Source: Lentisphaerota bacterium
Lineage (GTDB): Bacteria > Verrucomicrobiota > Kiritimatiellia > PWTM01
DNA: 49,930 nucleotides
NCBI GenBank assembly: GCA_016873715.1
Contig: VGWF01000015.1
Span: forward strand, 1 to 49,930
Reading direction: 5' to 3'
Under the pieces are notes generated by a model that had not been told where the DNA came from, made no database searches, and worked only from the letters and a program-made list of their open reading frames with translations. Numbering within the stretch: position 1 is the stretch's first letter; every line of letters starts with the position of its first letter. Positions 24,717 through 32,555 of the stretch are shown here, piece after piece. Both the position numbers and the translations under genes were made by a program.

Positions 24717-25048
24717 GGGCACCTCCCGGGCTATTTCCATTCTGCGTCCGACCGTCCGACCCTACACCCGGCCCCGGGGCCGCGCAAGCGCTTGAAGACC
24801 GCAGGAGGGTCCCCCGGGGTGCACCGGTGATCCGATGCCCGGTCATCGGCCGCGCGGCTTCGTCCACCCCGGCGCGGCCCTCGCGCTGCTCATCACGGCG
24901 GCGGCGACGGACGGGCGGATCGTGGGCGCGAGTTCTACCGGGACTCGGGTCCACGGCACCGGGGGCGCGGTCCTTGTGACCGACCCCGACGCGACGGGAC
25001 CGGCCCCGGGATTCCACCGCGTGCGGCTCGTCGAGCCCGGACCCGGAA
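24717..25048. other. Intergenic stretch, nothing recognised
   Basis: About 330 nt between two minus-strand genes (the M42 peptidase upstream, exbD downstream). There is an open frame on the plus strand (24835-25113), but no ribosome site, no family, and it runs into the peptidase gene. No clear terminator or RNA gene is seen. Confidence 0.4.
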
Positions 25049-26116
25049 CTACACGATCGCGAACCGGGTGTCCGGCGCGATGCGCGCCGCCGTCTCGGCG
25101 AAGAGACGGATGACCGCCTCGACATCGCCGGCGTGGATCATCTCGCACGAACTGTGCATGTAGCGGTTCGGCACGCTGACGAGGCCGGTGATGACGCCGG
25201 CCCGGTTGACCTGGATCAGGTTCGCGTCCGTGCCGGTGGGTCCGCTCTGCGCCTCGACCTGGTACGGGATCTTCTTTTTCTCCGCCGTCTCGACGAGCAG
25301 GTCGAACAGGCGCGGATGGACGTTCGGACCGCGCGTGATCACGGCGCCGGATCCGAGCTTGATCCGGCCGAACCGCTTCACGGCGTCCTCCATGGTCGGG
25401 TGGTCGGTCGCGAACGTGACATCCACCGCGATCCCCACCTGCGGGTCGATGCCGAAGGCCGCGGTGCGCGCGCCGCGGATGCCGATCTCCTCCTGCACGG
25501 TGGCGACGGCGTGGATCTCGGCCTTGATCTTCATCTCCGAGAGCAGGCGCGCGGCCTCGAGCACGATGAAGGCGCCGATGCGGTTGTCGAAGCCGCGGGC
25601 GACGAGGAACTCGCCCTGCAGTTCGCCCATCTCGTGGTCGAGCACGAGCGGGTCGCCGATCGCGACGAGCTTCTCCGCCTGCTTGCGGTTCTTCACGCCG
25701 ATGTCGACCCACAGGCTGTCGAGCTTGGTGACCTTGTCCCGCTCCTCCGGCCGGATCAGGTGGATGGGCTTCTTGCCGATGACGCCCGGCACGCGGCCCT
25801 TGCGGCCCCGGATGACGACGCGGTGCCCCTGCGGGATCTGCGCGTCCCATCCTCCGATCGGCTGGATCCAGAGGAAACCGTTGTCGTCGACATGCGAGAC
25901 GAGGAACCCGATCTCGTCGTAATGCCCGGCGAACATGATGCGCGGCGACCCGCCGGGATTCACGATGGCGTGGCTGTTGCCGTGCGCGTCGTGCTTGACC
26001 GACGCGGCGAACGTCTTCGCCTCCGCCTGCCAGATGCGCGCCGCCTCCTCCTCGTAGCCCGAGGGGCTGATGGCCGCGATCAGGTTCTTCAGAAACTGCT
26101 TGGAATGGTCCTTCAT
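25049..26116 (-). CDS. M42-family metallo-aminopeptidase
   Basis: A 355-residue cytoplasmic peptidase of the M42 family (FrvX/tetrahedral aminopeptidase type), which typically forms 12-subunit cages that trim peptides. The dinuclear zinc ligands are visible: His and Asp in AGHYDEIGF, Asp in ARGFDNRIGA, the catalytic pair in TVQEEIGIRGA, Asp in IAVDVTFATD, and His near the C-terminus in YMHSSCEMI. Length matches the family. Some relatives were once labelled endoglucanases; peptidase activity is better supported. It stands apart from its neighbours by more than 150 nt on both sides. Confidence 0.93.
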   Translation of the reverse strand: MKDHSKQFLKNLIAAISPSGYEEEAARIWQAEAKTFAASVKHDAHGNSHAIVNPGGSPRIMFAGHYDEIGFLVSHVDDNGFLWIQPIGGWDAQIPQGHRVVIRGRKGRVPGVIGKKPIHLIRPEERDKVTKLDSLWVDIGVKNRKQAEKLVAIGDPLVLDHEMGELQGEFLVARGFDNRIGAFIVLEAARLLSEMKIKAEIHAVATVQEEIGIRGARTAAFGIDPQVGIAVDVTFATDHPTMEDAVKRFGRIKLGSGAVITRGPNVHPRLFDLLVETAEKKKIPYQVEAQSGPTGTDANLIQVNRAGVITGLVSVPNRYMHSSCEMIHAGDVEAVIRLFAETAARIAPDTRFAIV

Positions 26117-26210
26117 CCGCCTTCCGTCCTTTCCCGAACGACCGCATCAGCCTAGCCCGCGAACCCCCGCGATTCAAGCGCGCCCGCGCGGACGGGGCGC
26201 ACGCCGCACA

Positions 26211-26232
26211 GGGCCGCGACGGGGCGCGGCCC
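26211..26232 (-). terminator. Hairpin after the LVIVD gene
   Basis: GGGCCGCG (26211-26218) and CGCGGCCC (26225-26232) form an 8-bp GC stem about 40 nt past the stop of the minus-strand LVIVD gene. There is no T-run, so the role is tentative. Confidence 0.4.
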
Positions 26233-26269
26233 CCGGGCTGGTCCGTGGAACCCGGGAGAGACCGGGCCG

Positions 26270-28306
26270 CTACGGGACCGCCGCCTCGCGCTCGACCAGA
26301 AGGCCCTGATAGGCGGCGGGGATCACGAGGCGGCCCCGCCAGAACCCGCAGGCGCCGGGATGACCGGTAAGCTCGTACCGCCGCGCGAGCCGCGGGGCCG
26401 CCGGATCGCGGATGTCCAGCACGTCGACAACCCGCTCGTGGCGCCGGGCCAGGGCGAGGCGCGATCCGTCCGTCGACGGCCGGCCCCCCATGCGGAATCC
26501 CCCGACGCGATGCGCGGGGATCTCCGACGCGGGGCGCCGCTCGTTCGGATCGAGCAACCGGCAGACGCCTCCCTTCACCAGCAGCAGCCGGTCGCCCAGC
26601 GCGCAGGCGCCATCGGTCCAGCTGTAGTTTGTCGCGTCCGGCGTGTTCCCGGCCAGGACCGGGGCGGCTCCGCCGACGTCGTACCACGCCGGGCCGCTGA
26701 GCTGCCAATGTGCGACCAGGTAGCGTCCGCCGAGGCGGCGCTCGACGAACTGATCCCCGTAGAAGAGCCCGACCTGCGAGTCCTTGAGGACAACCCTCGC
26801 GTTGGAGGGATCCCGGACGTCCGCCACGTAGACCGACGCGCCGCCGCAGTGGATCAGCGCGAAGTCGCCCGGAGAAGGCACCGTCACCTGGCGCACCCCC
26901 TGCCCCGGGATCACCAGCCGCCCGATCTCCGTCGCGCGGTGGTCGCCGTCCACCCGATGGATGCCCGCGCCCGCCGGGCCCTCGGCGGTGAACAGGAGGT
27001 CGCCGCAGAGGCTGAGATGATGGACGTCGTTCGTTCCGCGCCACGCGCCGACCCGGCGCAGGCCGGAGTCCAGCCGGACCGCGTGCACGCCCGCCGCACC
27101 GCAGGCGGCCCACGCGAGGTCGCCGGTCACCGTCACGGAGCGCACCTGGCCCGACGGCCTGTAGGCGTCGAAGGCCGGGTCGGCGGCATCGCCGCCCTGC
27201 GCGGAGGAAAGGACCGGCGCACGGTCCGGTTCACGCTGCGACGGATGCGCAAGCCCCGCGGCAGGGATCGCATAGAGGCCCGTGTAGATCCCCGCGGCGT
27301 AGATGACACCCTCCGCCATCGCGACACCGCCGACCGGGTCGGGGCGACCCTCCCGCGGCTCGGGAGGCAGTTCCGCCCGGGCAACGATCGCGGGCTTCGC
27401 CGGATCGCGCACGTCGACGACGAACAGACCGTTCCACGTGTCGGCCACGACGCAATGATCCCCGCCGACGCGCGCGCTCCACAGGTCGTTGAAGATCGTG
27501 TAGCCGCGCGGGAACTTCACGCGCGAGACGAACGCCGGGCGGGCGGGATCGGACACGTCGAGGATCTCAAGACCATGCCCGCGGCCGTCGGCCTCCGCCT
27601 TGTCCGCGTGGCGCGAATGGTGCCCGGTGGCGGCGTAGCAGAAGCGACCGCGCAGACAACCGCCGTCGCCATAGCCGTCCAGCGCCCCCTCGCCCACGAT
27701 CCTCGGCCGCCGCGGGTCCCGCACGTCGGCAACGAGCAGCTTTCGCGGCACCCAGTCGCCTATGTAGAGGAAGCCGTCCCGCGCCCAGCACGACTGCGCC
27801 TCCCCCGTCTTGAGCGTCGTGAGATGCCGCACTCGCTTCGGGTCCGACACGTCGACGATCTCGACGCCGTAGCACCGCGTCGCGATGAAGCCGATGCCGC
27901 CCGAGACCCAGATGCCCGTCGCCATCTCGACCGTGTCGTAGTGGCTCACGAGCCGCGGCGCCGCCGGGTTCGAGACATCGACGATCCACAGGCCGTCCTG
28001 CCGCGCCGTCACGTAGGCAAGATCCCCGGCGACGAAGATCTGCCGGGTGGTCCCCAGTCCTCCGAGGCTGCCCAGCACGCGCGGCGAATCGGGCCTCGAG
28101 ATATCCAGCACATGCAGGAAGCCGCCACCTGCGGCATAGAGCCGGTCGCCGGCGACCTCGACCGCCATGCACGGTCCGACCCCCTCGACTCGCCGGCCCG
28201 TCAGGCTCAGCCCCCACTCACCCGCAACCGCACTCCCCGCCCGGGAAGCCCCGGTCCCCGCAACAAGCGCCGCCGCGACGGTCACCACACCCAGAATCGC
28301 CCTCAT
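26270..28306 (-). CDS. Exported LVIVD-repeat beta-propeller protein
   Basis: A 678-residue protein with a signal peptide (MRAILGVVTVAAALVAGTGA) and many LVIVD-type repeats of about 45 residues. Examples are GFLHVLDISRPDSPRVLG, GLWIVDVSNPAAPRLVS, GVEIVDVSDPKRVRHL and KLLVADVRDPRRPRIVG. These repeats fold as beta-propellers and occur in surface or exported proteins of unknown function, probably binding partners or glycans. A promoter (TTGACA, 18 bp, GACGAT) ends 7 nt before the ATG, pointing to a leaderless transcript. Confidence 0.85.
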   Translation of the reverse strand: MRAILGVVTVAAALVAGTGASRAGSAVAGEWGLSLTGRRVEGVGPCMAVEVAGDRLYAAGGGFLHVLDISRPDSPRVLGSLGGLGTTRQIFVAGDLAYVTARQDGLWIVDVSNPAAPRLVSHYDTVEMATGIWVSGGIGFIATRCYGVEIVDVSDPKRVRHLTTLKTGEAQSCWARDGFLYIGDWVPRKLLVADVRDPRRPRIVGEGALDGYGDGGCLRGRFCYAATGHHSRHADKAEADGRGHGLEILDVSDPARPAFVSRVKFPRGYTIFNDLWSARVGGDHCVVADTWNGLFVVDVRDPAKPAIVARAELPPEPREGRPDPVGGVAMAEGVIYAAGIYTGLYAIPAAGLAHPSQREPDRAPVLSSAQGGDAADPAFDAYRPSGQVRSVTVTGDLAWAACGAAGVHAVRLDSGLRRVGAWRGTNDVHHLSLCGDLLFTAEGPAGAGIHRVDGDHRATEIGRLVIPGQGVRQVTVPSPGDFALIHCGGASVYVADVRDPSNARVVLKDSQVGLFYGDQFVERRLGGRYLVAHWQLSGPAWYDVGGAAPVLAGNTPDATNYSWTDGACALGDRLLLVKGGVCRLLDPNERRPASEIPAHRVGGFRMGGRPSTDGSRLALARRHERVVDVLDIRDPAAPRLARRYELTGHPGACGFWRGRLVIPAAYQGLLVEREAAVP

Positions 28307-28313
28307 GTCCGTG

Positions 28314-28343
28314 ATCGTCGTCCCCCGACGCCCATCCTGTCAA
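28314..28343 (-). promoter_or_regulatory. Promoter of the LVIVD gene
   Basis: On the minus strand TTGACA (28343-28338), 18-bp spacer, GACGAT (28319-28314), ending 7 nt before the ATG at 28306. Confidence 0.5.
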
Positions 28344-28415
28344 ACCCCGACCGATCACCCCGCCCTCGCCCCACCCGCCGGCACTTCGCGCAACGCCCCA
28401 TGCCCGGGATTCCTA

Positions 28416-28471
28416 TGCGCCATCATGGCGCATTAGTGATCGTCCGGTACAGACTGCGCCATTATGGCCCT
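28416..28471 (+). promoter_or_regulatory. Paired palindromes, probable enhancer sites for the hsp20 operon
   Basis: TGCGCCATCATGGCGCA (28416-28432) is a perfect palindrome with 8-bp arms. TGCGCCATTATGGCCCT (28455-28471) is the same site with two changes in the right arm. Centres are 39 bp apart and lie about 116 and 77 bp upstream of the -24 element at 28540, the usual distance for activator sites of sigma-54 promoters. The activator itself is not in the window. Confidence 0.7.
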
Positions 28472-28538
28472 TGCTTTGGATTGGTCTGACACGACGGATC
28501 TGGCTCATTTCATTATTCTTACATCACATCCTTAACAC

Positions 28539-28554
28539 TGGCACGAGTGTTGCA
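28539..28554 (+). promoter_or_regulatory. Sigma-54 (-24/-12) promoter of the hsp20 operon
   Basis: TGGCACGAGTGTTGCA matches the sigma-54 consensus TGGCAC-N5-TTGCA exactly in both boxes, with 10 bp between the GG and GC dinucleotides. It predicts a start near 28567, about 20 nt upstream of the first hsp20 ATG, where AGGAGGA provides the ribosome site. Confidence 0.85.
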
Positions 28555-28587
28555 TAAGGGGACGGCAGAAATCAGGAGGACCGAGTC

Positions 28588-29013
28588 ATGATGCTGAGAA
28601 ATGCGTATCTGGATCCGATGGCCGAGATGGTGAAGTTCCAGCGGGACATGAACCGGCTGTTGAACGGCTACTGCCGTCCTGCGGACGTGTTCCCGCGGGT
28701 GAACGCTTGGGCTGACGACACGAAGGCGGAGGTTCGGGCCGAGGTGCCGGGCGTGGAATCGTCGGCGCTGCACCTGACGGTCACGGGCGACGTGCTGGTG
28801 ATCGAGGGCGATCGGAGCGCGATGGCCGATGCCGAGGGACTGCAGGTCCACCGGCGGGAGCGGACCGGCGGAGCCTTCCGGCGCTCCATCCGCCTGCCGT
28901 GGGAGATCGAGGAAGGCGAGGTGAAGGCGGCGCAGCGGAACGGCGTACTGACCGTGACACTGCCCCGGCGGGCCTCGACGAAGCCCCGGGCGATCCCCGT
29001 GGCGGCCGAGTAG
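28588..29013 (+). CDS. Small heat-shock protein Hsp20, first gene
   Basis: A 141-residue alpha-crystallin-domain chaperone that binds unfolding proteins without ATP. The domain spans residues 40-135: VRAEVPGVESSALHLTVTGD, LVIEGDRS, then a Phe-Arg-Arg-Ser-Ile-Arg-Leu-Pro strand (residues about 94-101) and NGVLTVTLP, followed by a C-terminal extension with RAIPV (an I-x-I-like anchor). GGAGG lies 8 nt before the ATG. Transcription is predicted from the sigma-54 promoter at 28539-28554. It is the first of two intact hsp20 genes and one broken one. Confidence 0.95.
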   Translation: MMLRNAYLDPMAEMVKFQRDMNRLLNGYCRPADVFPRVNAWADDTKAEVRAEVPGVESSALHLTVTGDVLVIEGDRSAMADAEGLQVHRRERTGGAFRRSIRLPWEIEEGEVKAAQRNGVLTVTLPRRASTKPRAIPVAAE

Positions 29014-29046
29014 ACGAAACGGACCCTTCGAACGGAGGACATGACC

Positions 29047-29439
29047 ATGACGACAGCAACCGAACTGAAGGCAACCGATCCGCGGCCGGTCGAGGCGACC
29101 CGGGACCGCCCCGTGCACATCCCCGACGCGGACATCTTCGAGGCCGACGGCGCCATCGTCGTGCTGGCGGACATGCCGGGCCTCGACGACAGGGCCGTGA
29201 CGGTGGAACTCGAGAACGACGTGTTGACGATCCGCGGCCGCGCCCCCGAGGCCGGCGTGGAACCCGCCCAGCCGATCGTCCGCGAGTTCGGCGAACGCGA
29301 CTACGAGCGATCGTTCGCCATCAACACGGAGATCGATCGCGAGCACATCCGGGCGCAGATGAGGAACGGCGTCCTGAAGGTGACCCTGCCCCTGGCGGCG
29401 GAGGTCAAGCCGCGGCAGATCGCGGTCGAGTCGCACTGA
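29047..29439 (+). CDS. Small heat-shock protein Hsp20, second gene
   Basis: A 130-residue alpha-crystallin protein of a type different from the first gene (weak similarity by eye): ALVLADMPGLDD-like start (VVLADMPGLDDRAVTVELEN), LTIRGRAP, YERSFAINTEIDREHIRAQM, NGVLKVTLPLA, and a short tail. The ATG at 29047 is preferred over the one at 29041 because it leaves the same 8-nt spacing from GGAGG that the first gene has. It lies 33 nt after the first gene; the pair resembles the two-member Hsp20 operons seen in several delta-proteobacteria and PVC bacteria. Confidence 0.94.
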   Translation: MTTATELKATDPRPVEATRDRPVHIPDADIFEADGAIVVLADMPGLDDRAVTVELENDVLTIRGRAPEAGVEPAQPIVREFGERDYERSFAINTEIDREHIRAQMRNGVLKVTLPLAAEVKPRQIAVESH

Positions 29440-29450
29440 ATCCCACGGCC

Positions 29451-29615
29451 GTCGAGCGGTCCTGCGGCCGGTTCGAACGGGCCGTCGCCCTGCCCCACGG
29501 CATCGGCCCGGGCCAGGTGAAGGCGCGGTTCAAGAACGGCGTACTCCAGGGGACGCTGCCGAAGACGCCGCAGCACCGGTCGTGCAGCCGCGCGATCGAG
29601 ATCACGGCCGGGTAG
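29451..29615 (+). pseudogene. Truncated third Hsp20
   Basis: From 29451 one frame reads VERSCGRFERAVALPHGIGP and continues to KARFKNGVLQGTLPKTP and a basic end (AIEITAG, stop 29613-29615). This is the C-terminal half of an alpha-crystallin domain (compare ERSYGRF...LP, NGVL.V.LPK). The N-terminal half is missing and the frame differs from that of the gene just upstream, whose stop lies 11 nt before. It is best read as a remnant of a third hsp20 gene after deletion. It could be translated only if an internal start were used. Confidence 0.8.
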
Positions 29616-29636
29616 CGTTCCGACAGGGCATCCCAC

Positions 29637-29673
29637 GGGCGCGCGGGCTCCCCCCTCCCCGCGCGCCCTTTTT
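29637..29673 (+). terminator. Rho-independent terminator of the hsp20 operon
   Basis: An 11-bp perfect stem GGGCGCGCGGG (29637-29647) and CCCGCGCGCCC (29658-29668), followed by five Ts (29669-29673). It sits directly after the broken third hsp20, and its T-run touches the stop codon of the convergent malic enzyme gene. Confidence 0.95.
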
Positions 29674-31031
29674 CACGCCTCCGGGGCGGCCGGGATGTCG
29701 CCGCGCCGCATGGCCTCCGCCGTCATCCCGCGCGACCGGCGGATCATCCGCGACGCATGGTCGAAAAGGTCCTGCCAGGAGCGCTTCGTCCGCGCCAGGC
29801 CGAGCTCCTGGGCCCGCACGCCGACGTCGGCCGCCTCGCGCGGGAAGACCTCCCAATCGTCCATGGTCGGGAGAATCCGGTCGGCGCGGATGTCGCTGCC
29901 CGCGGAGGAGGCGAGCGACTCGGCGGCGGCGAAGCACATCTCGTCGGTGATCGTTCGCGCGCGCACATCGAGCGCGCCGCGGAAGAGGCCCGGGAAGCAC
30001 AGGGAGTTGTTCACCTGGTTCGGGAAGTCGGAGCGTCCGGTGGCGAAGACGGTGACGCCCGCCTCCGCGGCCTCCCACGGCCAGATCTCGGGGATCGGAT
30101 TGGCGCAGGCGAACACGATCGCGCCGGGCTTCATGGCCCGCACCCACTCCGGCTTGATCGTCCCCGGGCCGGGCGTCGAGCACCCGATGACGACGTCCAT
30201 GCCGCGAAGGGCCTCCTCGATGCCGCCCCGGCGGCCCTCAGCGTTCGTGGTCCTGCAGAGATTCCACTTGGCGGCGAACCGGTCCTTCACGGCCTCGACG
30301 TCCGTGCGGTGCGCCCCGAGGATGCCGCGGCTGTCGACGATCATGCACCGTCCCGGGTCGCCTCCCCGGCCGAAGATGAGACGGGCAGCCGCCGAATTGG
30401 AGGCGCCGGCCCCGACGAAGGCGATGCCGACGTCGCCGATCCTCTTGCCGACGACCTTCAGCGCGTTGATCAGGCCGGCGAGGATGACGGTCGCGGTGCC
30501 CTGCTGATCGTCGTGCCAGACGGGGATCTCGGCCTTCTCGCGGAGCGCGTCGAGGATCTCGAAGCACTTCGGCTGGGCGATGTCCTCGAGGTTGATGCCG
30601 CCGAACGAGGGCTGCGCGGCGAGGACGAATTCGATGATCCTCTGCGGATCCTTGGTGTCGAGCATCAGCGGAAACGCGTCGACGCCGCCGAGGTACTTGA
30701 AGAGAAGCGCCTTCCCCTCCATGACCGGAAGCCCCGCCTTGGGACCGATGTCCCCGAGGCCGAGGACTCGCGTGCCGTCGCTGACGACCGCCACCGTGTT
30801 CCACTTGTTGGTGTGGTCGTAGACGGTCTCCGGGTCGGCGGCGATCGCCTTGCACGGCGCGGCGACTCCGGGCGAGTACCAGATCGCGAAGTCGTCGAAG
30901 TCGCGCACGCGGCACTTGAGCCCGGTCTCGATCTTGCCGCGGTAGAACGGATGCAGCCGCATCGCCTCGCGCGCCGGCACCTCCGCCCTGGCCTTCAACG
31001 CCTCCACACCGACCCGGGGCTCTCCGCTCAT
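29673..31031 (-). CDS. Malic enzyme (NAD(P)-dependent, oxaloacetate-decarboxylating)
   Basis: A 452-residue malic enzyme converting malate to pyruvate and CO2. The N-terminal malic domain carries YSPGVAAPCKAIA, the metal/substrate motifs INLEDIAQPKCFEIL and WHDDQQGTATV. The NAD-binding domain has the glycine-rich FVGAGASNSAAARLIFGRGG, and CANPIPEIWPWEA follows. It is the short bacterial form without the phosphotransacetylase tail. The ATG at 31031 is preferred over an upstream TTG because AAGGAG lies 9 nt before it. It stands alone, converging on the hsp20 terminator. Confidence 0.93.
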   Translation of the reverse strand: MSGEPRVGVEALKARAEVPAREAMRLHPFYRGKIETGLKCRVRDFDDFAIWYSPGVAAPCKAIAADPETVYDHTNKWNTVAVVSDGTRVLGLGDIGPKAGLPVMEGKALLFKYLGGVDAFPLMLDTKDPQRIIEFVLAAQPSFGGINLEDIAQPKCFEILDALREKAEIPVWHDDQQGTATVILAGLINALKVVGKRIGDVGIAFVGAGASNSAAARLIFGRGGDPGRCMIVDSRGILGAHRTDVEAVKDRFAAKWNLCRTTNAEGRRGGIEEALRGMDVVIGCSTPGPGTIKPEWVRAMKPGAIVFACANPIPEIWPWEAAEAGVTVFATGRSDFPNQVNNSLCFPGLFRGALDVRARTITDEMCFAAAESLASSAGSDIRADRILPTMDDWEVFPREAADVGVRAQELGLARTKRSWQDLFDHASRMIRRSRGMTAEAMRRGDIPAAPEA

Positions 31032-31130
31032 GTCGTCGACTCCTTCCAACGCAAGCGGCCAGTATTGCGAAAAACGAAGGCCGTCGCGACAAGAAAAGCG
31101 GCCCGCGGCGACCGCGGCCCCGTCCTCCGC

Positions 31131-32453
31131 CTACCGCCCGCAGCACTGCTTGAACTTCCTCCCGCTGCCGCAGGGACACGGCGCGTTGCGGCCGGGGCGC
31201 CCGGCGGGCGACGAAGCGGCCGCGGGGGCGGTCGCCGGCCGGAACCGGGCCATGATTTCCGCGGCCGGCCGGCCGGCCCGGAGCAATTCGGCCATGGCGT
31301 CGATGGACGGAAGAATGTGGTTGAAGAACCGGCGGTAGCCGTCGCAGAGCACGCTGCGCGGACGGTCCGGCGGCTCCCCCGCATCGGCCAGCAGCCGGTG
31401 CTTGGGACAGTCGCCATGGCACAGGAAGAGAACCTCGCAACACCGGCACGCCGCCGGAAGGAGATCCGCCTTGGCCCGGCCGAATCCGACCTGCGCGGGA
31501 TCGTCCACCATCTCGGCGAGCGGCCGGTCGAGCAGGTTCCCGCGGCGCCAGGCCGGGTAGACGTAGTGATCGCAGGCGAAGACGTCGCCGTTCATCTCGA
31601 CGACGAGCGAGCGTCCGCACTCCGGCGCGAACTGGCAGACCGAACCCCCCGCCCCCATCCGGTTCGCAAGCGCGGAGTCGAAGGCCTGCACGAAGACGCG
31701 GCCGACGTCGCGGCGGATCCACTCGTCGAACACGGCGATCAGGAAGTCGCCGAAGGCCCCGGCGGAGACGCTCCACGGCGTCAGGCGCACCGCCCCGGGC
31801 GGACCGGCCGTCCCGGGAGCGCCGAGACCGAGGCCGAGGGCGCGCGCCGCGTCGTCGGGCTCGCGCTCGACGATCGGGATGAACTGCAGGTGCCGCACGC
31901 CGAGCCCGCGGAGGAACCGGTAGACCTCCAACGGGCGGCGGACATTCGCCGCCTGCACGGTGGTCAGGACATTGTACTGGACGCCGCGCACCTGCATCCG
32001 CATCAGGGCGGCAACGACCTCGTCGAAGCACGGGACGCCGGCCCGGTCGACGCGGTGGACATCGTGCAACTCGCGCGGGCCGTCGAGGCTGAGTCCGACG
32101 AGGAACGGGTTCGCCGCGAGGAAGGCGCACCATTCGTCGTCCAGGAGCCTCCCGTTGGTCTGCAGGGCGATCGTGAAGTCACGGCTTCCGCACGCCTCCC
32201 GGGCCAGGTCGAGGGCCCGCCGGAAGAAACCGAGACCGGCCAGCGTCGGCTCGCCGCCCTGGAAGGCGAACTGCACGGGCCCGGTCGTCGCGGCGGCGGT
32301 CGCGCGGATGTAGGAGGTCAGGACGGCGTCGCTCATCCGCGGCCCGGAGGCCTCCGGAAAGAGCGCGGCCTTCTCCGTGTAGAAGCAGTACCGGCAGGCC
32401 ATGTTGCAGCGCGGCCCGACGGGCTTGGCCATCAGATGGAACGGCGACGTCAC
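31131..32453 (-). CDS. Radical SAM protein, anaerobic sulfatase maturase-like, with C-terminal SEC-C motif
   Basis: A radical SAM enzyme of the anSME group, which oxidises Cys or Ser in sulfatases to formylglycine. The cluster motif CNMACRYC (CxxxCxxC) lies near residue 15; GGEPTL and the auxiliary-cluster cysteines in CQFAPECGRS, VFACDHY and CRCCEVLFLCHGDCPKH follow. The last 16 residues are a SEC-C zinc motif (CPCGSGRKFKQCCG). I place the start at GTG 32453, 7 residues before MAKPVGPRC and about 10 nt after GGTGAAGG. An in-frame ATG at 32540 would add 29 residues of low-complexity sequence. No sulfatase gene is in the window, so its target is elsewhere. Confidence 0.85.
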   Translation of the reverse strand: MTSPFHLMAKPVGPRCNMACRYCFYTEKAALFPEASGPRMSDAVLTSYIRATAAATTGPVQFAFQGGEPTLAGLGFFRRALDLAREACGSRDFTIALQTNGRLLDDEWCAFLAANPFLVGLSLDGPRELHDVHRVDRAGVPCFDEVVAALMRMQVRGVQYNVLTTVQAANVRRPLEVYRFLRGLGVRHLQFIPIVEREPDDAARALGLGLGAPGTAGPPGAVRLTPWSVSAGAFGDFLIAVFDEWIRRDVGRVFVQAFDSALANRMGAGGSVCQFAPECGRSLVVEMNGDVFACDHYVYPAWRRGNLLDRPLAEMVDDPAQVGFGRAKADLLPAACRCCEVLFLCHGDCPKHRLLADAGEPPDRPRSVLCDGYRRFFNHILPSIDAMAELLRAGRPAAEIMARFRPATAPAAASSPAGRPGRNAPCPCGSGRKFKQCCGR

Positions 32454-32555
32454 GCGGGAGGCGCCTTCACCGGGCGCGGCCGGGACCCCACGGAGCCCCG
32501 GAACGCGAGCCACGGCGGCCCGGGGACGGGCATCGCCCACGAATCCATGGCTGCA

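Noticed and set aside
24835-25113. Small plus-strand gene between exbD and the M42 peptidase
   Set aside because: No ribosome site or leaderless promoter, no family, and it overlaps the end of the peptidase gene.
28416-28471. CIRCE-type heat-shock operator
   Set aside because: The palindromes do not match the CIRCE half-sites and sit far upstream, as expected for sigma-54 activator sites.
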